DNA of 7,333 nucleotides from Synergistaceae bacterium (GCA_031264605.1 JAISDQ010000271.1:1-7333), one strand, 5' to 3'. Counted from the stretch's first letter, positions 1-6,544 are shown. Made by a program: numbers and translations. Notes: generated from the sequence alone by a model not told the origin.

Positions 1-63
1 ACGCTCGGCGCGTTCGAAAACGCCGCCGGAGCGATAGGTCTGAAACAAGCCATAGTATTCTAA
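1..63 (+). CDS. C-terminal end of an unidentified upstream gene (partial)
   Basis: The first frame is open from the window edge to a TAA at 61-63 and encodes 20 residues ending GAIGLKQAIVF. The codon choice (GGC, GCC, GCG with ATA for Ile) matches the genes downstream, and the stop lies 22 nt before the FGGY kinase start with no terminator between. It is therefore probably the 3' end of a gene in the same operon. The Ala/Gly-rich tail is loosely reminiscent of the last helix of sugar-kinase folds, but 20 residues are too few to assign a family and I do not name one. Confidence 0.55.
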   Translation, partial: TLGAFENAAGAIGLKQAIVF

Positions 64-85
64 ATTCAGCGGGAGGTTTCGGGAT

Positions 86-1588
86 ATGCAATACCTGATT
101 GGCGTCGACCTTGGAACACAAGCCACCAAAACCAGTCTGTGCGACGAACGGGGCGGTATTTTGGCGGAAGCGACACAGGAATCGAACCTCATATATCCTG
201 AACAGGGGGCGGTGGAGCAAGACCCCGAGGAAATGCTCGGTTCCGTCTTGAATACGATAAAAGAAGTGCTCGAAAAATCCAAAATTCCGGCGGGAGACGT
301 CGCCGGGATAGGCATTGACGGGCAGATGGCCGGCCTGATGGCCGTCGACGCCGAGGGGCGCGCCGTGACGCCGTACGATAGCTGGCTCGACACGAGATGC
401 GGCAAGAGCCGCAAAGCGTTTCTCGATTTCGGCGAGGAACGGGCGATAGAACTGAGCGGCGGCCCGGCGTCCTACACGGGCGGCACAAAAATCGTGTGGT
501 GGCGCGACGAAAGGCCCGAAACCTACAAATTGATTCATAAATTCACTCAGCCCGGCTCATACTGCGCGATGAGGCTCTGCGGAATTTCCGGCGAAGACGC
601 TTTCATCGACCACACGTACCTGCACTTCTCCGGCTTCGCGGATACGGCCAACAAACGCTGGTCCCCCGAGCTGGTCGAAGGCATTGGAATCGACGGGGCA
701 AAACTTCCAAGGATACTGCGCCCATGGGATAAAATTGGGCATCTGACCGCCGGGATGGCGGAGGCGTGCGGGCTCAAATCCGGGACTCCGGTCGTCGCCG
801 GCTGCGGAGACACGGCGGCGTCGACGTTCGGGGCGGGCATAGTCAGAGACGGGCTGATGATAGACGTGGCCGGCACCGCTTCGATACTTGCCTGCGCGGT
901 AAATGTGTTTGCCCCCGACACCAGGCACAAGACGATACTGTACGCCCCGTCCGTTGTAGAGGGTCTTTACACGCCCATGGCCTACATAAACGGCGGGGGC
1001 ATGTGCGTCAAATGGTTCCGCGACGACGTCACGGGCCGTAAATACTCGTACCGGGAACTCGACAAAATGGCGGCGGCCGCGCCCCCCGGCAGCGACAACC
1101 TGATTTTCATGCCGCATTTCTCGGGCCGCGTCTGCCCCAACGACACGCTGGTCCGCGGCAGCTACATAAACCTGTCGTGGAAACACGACACGGCGCGCCT
1201 GTTCAGAGCCATAATGGAAGGCATAGCCTACGAATACGGCATTTACAGCGATATCATCCACGAGTTGGCCCCCGACCAGAAATATGACGTCGTCATCGGG
1301 GTTGGCGGCGGCTCGAAGAGCGAGATATTCATGCAGATAAAAGCCGACGTCCTCGGAACGCCGTTCTCCGTGAACAAACAGACTGACACCGCCGCGCTTG
1401 CGTGCTGCGCGATCACCGGATACGGCGTGGGGCTTTACGACAATCTCACGACCCTCGTAGCGGCCCCGACCGAGAGCGTCGTATCGCCGAACCCGGAACT
1501 GTTCGGCACGTACCGCGCGCTCAAGGAAGTCTACGGCGAGGTGTTCGGTTCCCTTCACGGCGTTTACGAAAAACTCCTGGCTCTCTGA
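86..1588 (+). CDS. FGGY-family carbohydrate kinase, xylulokinase-like
   Basis: This 500-residue protein has the length and motif order of FGGY kinases, cytoplasmic enzymes that transfer the ATP gamma-phosphate to a sugar or polyol. The N-terminal phosphate loop is DLGTQATKTS (residues 8-17). A sugar-site GIDGQMAG lies at 76-83, in the place of the SGQMHG of xylulokinases, and a W-x-D-x-R element (W100, D102, R104) follows. The second domain opens with GCGDTAASTFGAG (239-251), where D242 is the expected catalytic base. The C-terminal adenosine motif GVGGGSKSEIFMQIKADVLG spans 405-424. The start is set by GGGAGG at 71-76, nine bases before the ATG. The gene runs into the DeoR regulator without a terminator, so the two are probably cotranscribed. 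The substrate is not clear: D-xylulose, L-fuculose or another ketose are all possible. The neighbouring isomerase gene supports a ketose made by isomerisation. Family call firm, specificity open. Confidence 0.93.
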   Translation: MQYLIGVDLGTQATKTSLCDERGGILAEATQESNLIYPEQGAVEQDPEEMLGSVLNTIKEVLEKSKIPAGDVAGIGIDGQMAGLMAVDAEGRAVTPYDSWLDTRCGKSRKAFLDFGEERAIELSGGPASYTGGTKIVWWRDERPETYKLIHKFTQPGSYCAMRLCGISGEDAFIDHTYLHFSGFADTANKRWSPELVEGIGIDGAKLPRILRPWDKIGHLTAGMAEACGLKSGTPVVAGCGDTAASTFGAGIVRDGLMIDVAGTASILACAVNVFAPDTRHKTILYAPSVVEGLYTPMAYINGGGMCVKWFRDDVTGRKYSYRELDKMAAAAPPGSDNLIFMPHFSGRVCPNDTLVRGSYINLSWKHDTARLFRAIMEGIAYEYGIYSDIIHELAPDQKYDVVIGVGGGSKSEIFMQIKADVLGTPFSVNKQTDTAALACCAITGYGVGLYDNLTTLVAAPTESVVSPNPELFGTYRALKEVYGEVFGSLHGVYEKLLAL

Positions 1589-1605
1589 AGGGCGCGGCAC
1601 AATCC

Positions 1606-2394
1606 GTGAGGAACGAAGCGCCGGCCCTTTTCGCCGAAGAGCGCAAGGAGAGGATACTCGAGATTCTCGAGGAAAATTCGAAGATACTCGTGCCCGAACT
1701 GAGCGAACTTTTCGAAGTCTCTCAGGTCACGATACGCGGTTATCTCCGTGAACTCGAGTCCGAGGGGAAACTGCGCAGAACCCATGGCGGCGCGATACCG
1801 GTGGGTAAATCGGCTTACGAACAAGACTCGCTTCACAAGGCCGTAGCGAACATCGCCGAAAAGCGGCGCATCGCCCTCGCGGCCGCCGCCTTAGTGGAGG
1901 ACGGCGACACCATAGCGCTCGATACCGGCACGACTACGTTGGAGCTGGCAAAGGTCATCACGGCGCGGCGTCAGCTCTCGATAGTCACGAACGACCTCAA
2001 AATCGCGGCTTTTCTGGAGGACAACTCGGACGCCACGGTGATCGTCATAGGAGGAACCATCAGGCGCGGCTTTCATTGCACTACCGGCCCCATGGCGCTC
2101 GCGGCGTTCAAGGACATCAACGTCGACGCGGCGTTTCTGGCCGCGAACGGTTTTTCTCTCGAACACGGATTTTCCACGCCGAACGTCGACCACGCCGAGA
2201 TCAAACACGCGCTCATGGGAATGGCCGCGAGGCGCGTCCTCCTGATGGACAGCAGTAAAATAGGGAAAATTTCTTTCATCAGCTTTGCCTCGCTCCATGA
2301 CGTGGATAAACTGGTCACCGACTCGGGAATCGGGAAGCGCGTCACGGAAGCGATAGAAGCGCAATCTGACAATTTGGAACTTCAGATAGTTTAA
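1606..2394 (+). CDS. DeoR-family transcriptional repressor of sugar metabolism
   Basis: The protein is 262 residues from the GTG at 1606, normal for the family. The N-terminal winged helix-turn-helix covers about residues 13-62 (KERILEILEEN, then VPELSELFEVSQVTIRGYL, then the wing LRRTHGGA). The C-terminal sugar-phosphate-sensing domain shows all family landmarks: LDTGTTT (105-111), IVTND (126-130), VIGGTIRRGFHCTTGP, the AANGFSLEHGFSTPN segment, and LLMDSSKIG near the end. The frame stays open upstream into the kinase gene, but that part is arginine-rich shadow translation. The GTG at 1606 lies 17 nt after the kinase stop with only a weak GAAGGG (1587-1592) as ribosome binding site. The recognition helix reads TIRGYL where most members have TIRRDL. 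By analogy it represses its own operon and is released by a phosphorylated sugar, perhaps the kinase product; that ligand is inference. Confidence 0.9.
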   Translation: MRNEAPALFAEERKERILEILEENSKILVPELSELFEVSQVTIRGYLRELESEGKLRRTHGGAIPVGKSAYEQDSLHKAVANIAEKRRIALAAAALVEDGDTIALDTGTTTLELAKVITARRQLSIVTNDLKIAAFLEDNSDATVIVIGGTIRRGFHCTTGPMALAAFKDINVDAAFLAANGFSLEHGFSTPNVDHAEIKHALMGMAARRVLLMDSSKIGKISFISFASLHDVDKLVTDSGIGKRVTEAIEAQSDNLELQIV

Positions 2395-2403
2395 AACAGA
2401 ACC

Positions 2404-2540
2404 TCGGGCTCCGCCCGAACCCGCAAGGGGTAAGCCCCTTGACCCCTTCATAATTTTTCTTTTCACCTTCGGTGAAGAGAAAAATTTATAAGAGAGTCCA
2501 GGGAGCTTGCTCCCTGGCGGGGTTTGGGGCGGAGCTCCAA
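2404..2540. repeat. Chain of five intergenic hairpins (palindromic repeat cluster)
   Basis: Almost the whole gap between the repressor and the isomerase folds into consecutive stem-loops: TCGGGC/GCCCGA (2404-2418); CAAGGGG/CCCCTTG (2424-2441); a 16-bp AT-rich stem around a three-base loop TTC with one G-U pair (2452-2486); CCAGGGAGC/GCTCCCTGG around TT (2498-2517); and TTGGGG/CTCCAA with one G-U (2524-2540). None is followed by a proper T-run on the + strand, so a simple intrinsic terminator is not the obvious reading. The compact modular form looks like a dispersed intergenic repeat, and I recall similar GTCCAGGG-CCCTGG-CGGGGTTTGGGG units between genes in many bacteria. It probably reduces or ends read-through from the kinase-repressor operon, or stabilises mRNA ends. 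Confidence 0.75.
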
Positions 2541-2575
2541 GGTTTTGATTTTATGTGCGGCGTCAAATATTATAT

Positions 2576-2582
2576 GGGGAGG
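2576..2582 (+). promoter_or_regulatory. Shine-Dalgarno sequence fixing the isomerase start
   Basis: GGGGAGG lies eight bases before the ATG at 2591. It selects that ATG over an in-frame GTG at 2555, which would add 12 residues and place this ribosome binding site inside the coding sequence. Confidence 0.8.
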
Positions 2583-2590
2583 CAATTTCG

Positions 2591-3922
2591 ATGAGAAAAG
2601 CGATTTGCGCGCCGGTGTATTTCGCGGCGGCTAACGAGCGGGAGCGCGGCGAGTTTCGGGAACAGCTCGGCAGGCTCTCCGATATGTACGGGGACGTGGC
2701 GGAATTTCTCGACCCTGTCTGTGCCGGGGACCCGTTGCCGAAAGCGGACGCCGTGGTATTTCCCCAACTGATCGGAGCGGCGTTCAAAGACAGGGAGAGC
2801 CTTAAAAAATACAAACTCCCCTTTGTGGTGCTCACCTCGCGTTTCGGCACCGTCGAGATGTGGGACTGGGAGATCGTGTCTTTTCTCCGCGGCGAGGGTT
2901 TGACGGTATTTTCTCCTTACAATACGGAACTCGCCAAAGTTATACTTCGCGCCATCGCTGCAAAATCCTCGCTCCGCGAGGGGGCTAAATTCGTGATGTT
3001 CCAGGACAGCCCCGGCGAGGGGATGCAGGCTTACATCTTCAAGCGCTTCTACTGGTGGGAGGAAGAATGCACCAGAAAGATGGAGGACGCCTTCGGCATG
3101 AAACTGATTTACCGCAGTTGGAAGGAAGCGAGCGATCAGGCGCGCGCGATATCCGACGCCGAGGCGAGGAACGTCTGCGCCGACTGGAACGTCAATATGG
3201 AGGGCGTGCCGGAGGAGGATTATCTGCGCGCCGTCAAGATATACATCACCGTGAAAGCGATTATAGACGAGATAGGCGGCGTGGCCGGCGTCGGGGCCAA
3301 CTGTCTCAACGAGTCCTTCAACTGCGATACCACGCCCTGTTTAGCCTGGAACATGCTGTTCGAACGCGACGGCGTGATATGGGCCTGCGAAGGGGACACT
3401 CTGACGCTTCTCAGCACGTATATACTCTACAACGCGCTCGGCGCGCCGATGATGATGACCAACATCTACCCCTTTCTGGTCGGCATGGCGGCTCTGGCGC
3501 ACGAGAAAATCGACAAATTTCCCGATATACCCGACCCCGCGAATCACGCCCTGGGCGTCCACTGCGGATACTGCGGCTTCGCTCCCAGAAATTTCTGTTC
3601 GAAGTGGGTGATGCGCCCGAAGGTATTGGAGATAGTGAACGACCGCGCGATAGTGATAGACTGCGAATTTCCGAAAGGACCCGCCACGCTGGCGAAGATA
3701 TACGCCGACTTCAACAAGCTCAGCATAATCGCCGCCGAGATAGAGGACTACGTGCAATATCCCGGTTCCGACTGCCGAAACGGCACGCTCATCCGCTACA
3801 ACGACGGCGAGCGCGTGATGGACGAACTCTGTTCCCACCACGCCCTGCTCATAACCGGAGACCACAGCGCGAGCCTGCGGCAGTTGGCGAAGGTGTTCGG
3901 CTGGGAGGCCGTGACGCTGTAG
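2591..3922 (+). CDS. L-fucose/L-arabinose isomerase-fold protein (COG2407-like)
   Basis: This 443-residue soluble protein resembles the COG2407 group, relatives of L-fucose and L-arabinose isomerases that convert an aldose to a ketose with a divalent metal. Residues 1-130 form the N-terminal Rossmann-like part (PVYFAA, then ADAVVFPQLIG, then a span ending near FSPYN). The most diagnostic segment is PCLAWNMLFERDGVIWACEGDTLTLLSTYIL (249-279 by position), matching the family's small-residue, Gly-Ile, A-C-E-G-D pattern; E267 and D269 are candidate metal or catalytic residues. A conserved-type His follows in HCGYCGF (324-330). The C-terminus, HHALLITGDHSASLRQLAKVFGWEAV (416-441), is the usual end of the family. 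There are 14 cysteines, including a CxxC at 325-328. The start is fixed by the strong ribosome binding site at 2576-2582. The gene sits between the kinase-repressor pair and a reductase, which fits sugar isomerisation before phosphorylation. Substrate unknown; a non-isomerase role is possible. Confidence 0.8.
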   Translation: MRKAICAPVYFAAANERERGEFREQLGRLSDMYGDVAEFLDPVCAGDPLPKADAVVFPQLIGAAFKDRESLKKYKLPFVVLTSRFGTVEMWDWEIVSFLRGEGLTVFSPYNTELAKVILRAIAAKSSLREGAKFVMFQDSPGEGMQAYIFKRFYWWEEECTRKMEDAFGMKLIYRSWKEASDQARAISDAEARNVCADWNVNMEGVPEEDYLRAVKIYITVKAIIDEIGGVAGVGANCLNESFNCDTTPCLAWNMLFERDGVIWACEGDTLTLLSTYILYNALGAPMMMTNIYPFLVGMAALAHEKIDKFPDIPDPANHALGVHCGYCGFAPRNFCSKWVMRPKVLEIVNDRAIVIDCEFPKGPATLAKIYADFNKLSIIAAEIEDYVQYPGSDCRNGTLIRYNDGERVMDELCSHHALLITGDHSASLRQLAKVFGWEAVTL

Positions 3923-4006
3923 GCGGTTCGCGCGCCGGTGAATCGCGTTCGTCCGCGCGGCCGAAGAGATGCGCGAAACCGCGTTCGGTGCTACAATTCA
4001 CTTTGG

Positions 4007-4016
4007 AAGTATACTT
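4007..4016. promoter_or_regulatory. Small palindrome upstream of the reductase, possible operator or -10 region
   Basis: AAGTATACTT is a perfect 10-bp palindrome in an AT-rich island (about 3992-4025) within an otherwise GC-rich gap. It contains TATACT, and TACAAT lies just upstream at 3992-3997; either could be a -10 element, but neither has a good -35 at 16-18 bp. The island may hold a weak or regulated promoter for the reductase, or a half-site pair for a regulator. The sequence is short, so chance is a real alternative. Confidence 0.25.
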
Positions 4017-4045
4017 AAAATTAACGGAAACGGGAGGTTTTTGTT

Positions 4046-4966
4046 ATGCGAACTATAACTCTGGGGAAATCGGATTTGCGGGTTCCGGTCATAGCGGTTG
4101 GATGCATGAGAATCAACGGCGTCGACAGGCGCGCGGCGGAGCGGCTCGTGCGGTCGGCTATCGACGCCGGGGCGAATTTCTTCGATCACGCGGACGTATA
4201 CGGCGACGGCGAGTGCGAGGAGATATTCGCCGAAGTCGTTCAAATGAGCGCCGCCGTGCGTGAAAAGATAATACTTCAGTCGAAATGCGGCATACGAAAG
4301 GGCGTCGCCTTCGATTTCTCGAAAAAACATATCCTCGAAGCCGTCGACGGCAGCCTGAAACGCCTCAGAACCGATTACCTCGACGTGCTCCTGCTGCACC
4401 GCCCGGACGCTCTGGTGGAACCAGAGGAAGTGGCGGAGGCTTTCGATACGCTGCAAGGAAACGGCAAGGTGCGCAACTTCGGGGTTTCCAACCAGAACCC
4501 GATGCAGATAAAGCTTCTGCAAAAATTCGTGAAGCAACCCATCGCGGCCAACCAGCTGCAGCTCAGCGCCGCCTATTCCTCGATGATTTCTCAGGGACTT
4601 CACGTAAACATGCAGGACGACCCCGCCGTGAACCGTGACGGAAGCATTCTGGACTTCTGCCGTCTGCACGACATCACGGTACAGCCGTGGTCGCCCTTCC
4701 AATACGGATTCTTCGAGGGCGTGTTCCTTGGCGACGCCAAATATCCGAAGCTGAACGCTAAGATAGACGAAATCGCGAAAAAATACGATACCGGCAGCAC
4801 CGTCATAGCCATGGCGTGGCTTCTGCGCCACCCGGCCAAAATGCAGCCCGTGACCGGAACCATGAACCCGGAACGCGTGAAAGAGTGCGCGAAAGCCGCC
4901 GACATCACGCTCACCCGCGAGGAGTGGTACGAAATCTACCTCGCCGCCGGAAACATTTTGCCGTAG
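4046..4966 (+). CDS. Aldo/keto reductase, YdhF-like
   Basis: At 306 residues this is a typical NAD(P)H-dependent aldo/keto reductase TIM barrel, reducing a carbonyl to an alcohol in the cytoplasm. The catalytic tetrad is complete: D47 and Y52 in FFDHADVYGDG, K80 in LQSKCGI, and H118 in LLLHRPD. NFGVSNQ (144-150) is the conserved Gly-x-Ser-Asn strand. TGTMNPERVKEC (270-281) is the cofactor phosphate/ribose-binding segment. The ending TREEWYEIYLAAGNILP matches the E. coli YdhF subgroup better than the 2,5-diketogluconate reductases. GGGAGG at 4032-4037 is eight bases before the ATG. The gene lies 123 bp after the isomerase and ends at a strong terminator, so it is the last gene of its unit. It may reduce a sugar or an aldehyde fragment from the pathway; its substrate cannot be read from sequence. 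Confidence 0.93.
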   Translation: MRTITLGKSDLRVPVIAVGCMRINGVDRRAAERLVRSAIDAGANFFDHADVYGDGECEEIFAEVVQMSAAVREKIILQSKCGIRKGVAFDFSKKHILEAVDGSLKRLRTDYLDVLLLHRPDALVEPEEVAEAFDTLQGNGKVRNFGVSNQNPMQIKLLQKFVKQPIAANQLQLSAAYSSMISQGLHVNMQDDPAVNRDGSILDFCRLHDITVQPWSPFQYGFFEGVFLGDAKYPKLNAKIDEIAKKYDTGSTVIAMAWLLRHPAKMQPVTGTMNPERVKECAKAADITLTREEWYEIYLAAGNILP

Positions 4967-4991
4967 ACCCCGCGTTGAGGCATTCACCTGC

Positions 4992-5045
4992 TACCGCGCC
5001 GCGTCCGGCATTTTAAATGCCGCCGCGGCGCGGTAACTTTATTTT
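4992..5045 (+). terminator. Intrinsic terminator after the aldo/keto reductase
   Basis: A 12-bp GC-rich stem (TACCGCGCCGCG with CGCGGCGCGGTA, ending at 5035) continues through a small internal mismatch into GGCATTT/AAATGCC at the apex. A T-rich run, ACTTTATTTT, follows at 5036-5045. This is a strong rho-independent terminator 26 bp after the reductase stop. It separates the sugar genes from the DUF3798 unit. Confidence 0.85.
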
Positions 5046-5049
5046 ACGG

Positions 5050-5068
5050 AGCGATTTGCGGAATCGCT
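5050..5068. promoter_or_regulatory. Inverted repeat abutting the DUF3798 promoter -35 box
   Basis: AGCGATT and AATCGCT (7 bp each) flank a 5-base spacer. The last T is also the first base of the -35 hexamer. The position fits an operator for a regulator at the upstream edge of the promoter; it could also be a minor hairpin trailing the terminator just before it. The regulator is not known. Confidence 0.35.
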
Positions 5069-5096
5069 TGACAAAGCCGCCGTGTAAACAGATAAT
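5068..5096 (+). promoter_or_regulatory. Near-consensus sigma70-type promoter for the DUF3798 gene
   Basis: A perfect TTGACA (5068-5073) is followed after exactly 17 bp by GATAAT (5091-5096), five of six matches to TATAAT. It lies downstream of the reductase terminator and upstream of the DUF3798 start. The predicted transcript starts near 5103 and has a leader of about 100 nt. The match is good enough to predict strong, independent expression. Confidence 0.75.
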
Positions 5097-5144
5097 CATT
5101 CGGAGTTCGCAAAGTAAATTTATTTTATTTCTCCACGGTTTTTT

Positions 5145-5159
5145 TGAAACCCGGTTTCA
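5145..5159. promoter_or_regulatory. Palindrome in the DUF3798 leader, operator-like
   Basis: TGAAACC-C-GGTTTCA is a perfect 7+7 palindrome around one central base, about 42-56 nt downstream of the predicted transcription start. It resembles LacI/GalR-type operators (TGAAAnCG-like half sites with a central CG) but is one base longer than the usual 14-bp form. It could be a repressor roadblock site. Only a five-base-pair hairpin is possible in RNA, so a DNA site is the better reading. Confidence 0.35.
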
Positions 5160-5204
5160 TATGCGTCAAATAAACAAAACACACACATAACGGGAGGGAT
5201 TTTT

Positions 5205-6416
5205 ATGCGCAAGTTGAGTTTTGGCGGGCGTGTGCTGCTGTGTACGGTCTTGGCGGCATTTGTTCTGGCGTTGGCGGCAAGTTCGGCGGCGGCGGCGCCA
5301 GATTTCCACATCGGCGTCGCTACTCTTACCGTCTCTCAGGCCGAGGATACGTACAGAGGAGCGGAATATCTGATCGAAAAATACGGCGACGCGTCGTCCG
5401 GCGGCATGATAAGACACGTCACCATGCCGGACAGCTTCATGGCGGAGATGGAAACCACCATAACGCAGATTGTCGGACTCTCCGACGACCCCCAGGTCAA
5501 GGTGGTCGTGGTGTGCGACGCCGTCCCCGGAACCGCCGAAGCGTTCCGCCGCATCAAGGAAAAGCGCCCCGACGTTCTCTGTTTCGCTGGACTGCCTCAG
5601 GAAGATCCCGCCGTAGTATCGGCGATAGCCGACATATCCATATACCCCGACGATATCACGCTGGGATATCTCATCCCCTATATGGCCAAAGAACTCGGCG
5701 CTAAAAAATTCGTTCACGCGTCGTTTCCCCGCCATATGGGATATGAGACCCTGGCCCGCAGGCGCGCGATAATGGAACAGACCTGCAAAGACCTGGGAAT
5801 GGAATTCATCTTCGAGACCGTCCCCGATCCCACAAGCGACGTGGGCATCGCCGGAGCGCAGCAGTACGTCCTTGAACAGGTTCCCCATTGGGTGGAAAAG
5901 TACGGCAAGGAAACGGCGTTTCACGCGACCAACGACGCGCAGACCGAGCCGCTCCTCAAGCAGGTGGCGGCGTATGGAGGTATCGTCGTACAGCCCGATC
6001 CTCCGTCCCCGCTAAAGGGTTTCCCCGGCGCGTTCGGAATCGACCTTAAAGACGAGGCCGGCGATTTTCCGGCGATAATGAAGAAAGTCGAACAAGCCGT
6101 GACCGAAGCCGGCGCGGGCGGACGTTTGGGCACATGGTCCTACTCGATAGCGTGGAGCGTCACCACCGGACTTGCCGAGTTCGGCAAAAATATCGTGGAG
6201 GGCGGCGCGAAAGTAGGAAATATAAATGACCTGTGGGCGGCTTTCGGGACGATAACGCCCGGAGCCCAGTGGAGCGGCGGCCCCTACACCGACATAGCCA
6301 CCGGAGCGGTGATGCGCAACGTCATATTTGTCTATCAGGACACTTATATATTCGGAAAAGGGTACATGGACGTCACCAAAGTCACGGTGCCCGAGGAATA
6401 TCTCAAGATCAAATAA
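5205..6416 (+). CDS. DUF3798 family secreted, binding-protein-like protein
   Basis: The 403-residue product begins with a clear Sec signal peptide: basic MRKLSFGGR, a hydrophobic core at about 9-25, then an Ala-rich cleavage region near residue 31. There is no lipobox at the cleavage site, so a soluble periplasmic or secreted protein is expected. The mature part opens FHIGVATLTVSQAEDTYRGAE and continues with MIRHVTMPDSF, ETTITQIVGL, VPGTAEAFRRIKEKRPD, LGYLIPYMAKELGAKKFVH and FPRHMGYE, a series I recognise as the DUF3798 family. The alternating strand-helix pattern resembles type I periplasmic binding proteins; the ligand is not established. GGGAGGG at 5192-5198 precedes the ATG by six bases. 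Its own promoter lies at 5068-5096 and a large hairpin follows the stop, so it looks monocistronic here. No transporter permease or ATPase gene is next to it. It could deliver a substrate to a transporter encoded elsewhere, or act as a sensor. Confidence 0.88.
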   Translation: MRKLSFGGRVLLCTVLAAFVLALAASSAAAAPDFHIGVATLTVSQAEDTYRGAEYLIEKYGDASSGGMIRHVTMPDSFMAEMETTITQIVGLSDDPQVKVVVVCDAVPGTAEAFRRIKEKRPDVLCFAGLPQEDPAVVSAIADISIYPDDITLGYLIPYMAKELGAKKFVHASFPRHMGYETLARRRAIMEQTCKDLGMEFIFETVPDPTSDVGIAGAQQYVLEQVPHWVEKYGKETAFHATNDAQTEPLLKQVAAYGGIVVQPDPPSPLKGFPGAFGIDLKDEAGDFPAIMKKVEQAVTEAGAGGRLGTWSYSIAWSVTTGLAEFGKNIVEGGAKVGNINDLWAAFGTITPGAQWSGGPYTDIATGAVMRNVIFVYQDTYIFGKGYMDVTKVTVPEEYLKIK

Positions 6417-6427
6417 TATCTCCGAAA

Positions 6428-6473
6428 CGGCAACAACCGCGCGCCCGAAATTCTGGGCGCGCGGTTGTTGCCG
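6428..6473 (+). terminator. Perfect 19-bp hairpin after the DUF3798 gene, lacking a T-run
   Basis: The left arm (6428-6446, core GGCAACAACCGCGCGCCC) pairs without mismatch to the right arm (6455-6473) around an 8-base loop GAAATTCT. It begins 11 bp after the stop codon. The position suggests transcript termination or 3'-end protection, but the downstream bases are GC-rich (CCGAGCGGGGG), so it is not a classical intrinsic terminator. Confidence 0.6.
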
Positions 6474-6544
6474 CCGAGCGGGGGATTGGAATGGACGAAG
6501 AGCGTCTTGAGAATCACCGAGTAGATCATTCAGTAAATAACCCC

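Noticed and set aside
557..1600. 347-codon open frame on the minus strand across the kinase gene
   Set aside because: It is fully antisense to a gene with clear FGGY motifs. Its Arg/Val/His-rich composition is what a GC-rich coding strand gives when read backwards.
1402..1605. N-terminal extension of the DeoR repressor into the kinase gene
   Set aside because: The extra 68 residues are Arg-rich shadow sequence of the kinase. DeoR proteins begin just before the KERILEIL helix, which the GTG at 1606 gives.
2545..2573. Possible promoter TTGATT-17-TATTAT before the isomerase
   Set aside because: Spacing is good, but transcription would start around 2580, inside the Shine-Dalgarno sequence at 2576-2582, leaving no usable leader. 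It may still matter with a shifted start, so it is recorded here only.
3923..3982. Imperfect inverted repeat GCGGTTCGCGC / GCGCGAAACCGC after the isomerase
   Set aside because: The arms are about 37 bases apart with a bulge and no T-run. Such pairings are common by chance in GC-rich gaps.
3055..4263. 402-codon plus-strand frame overlapping the isomerase and the start of the reductase
   Set aside because: The product is extremely Arg-rich with no recognisable motif and overlaps two well supported genes in another frame.
3998..4987. 329-codon minus-strand frame across the reductase
   Set aside because: Antisense shadow of an aldo/keto reductase with a complete catalytic tetrad; it has no independent family motif.
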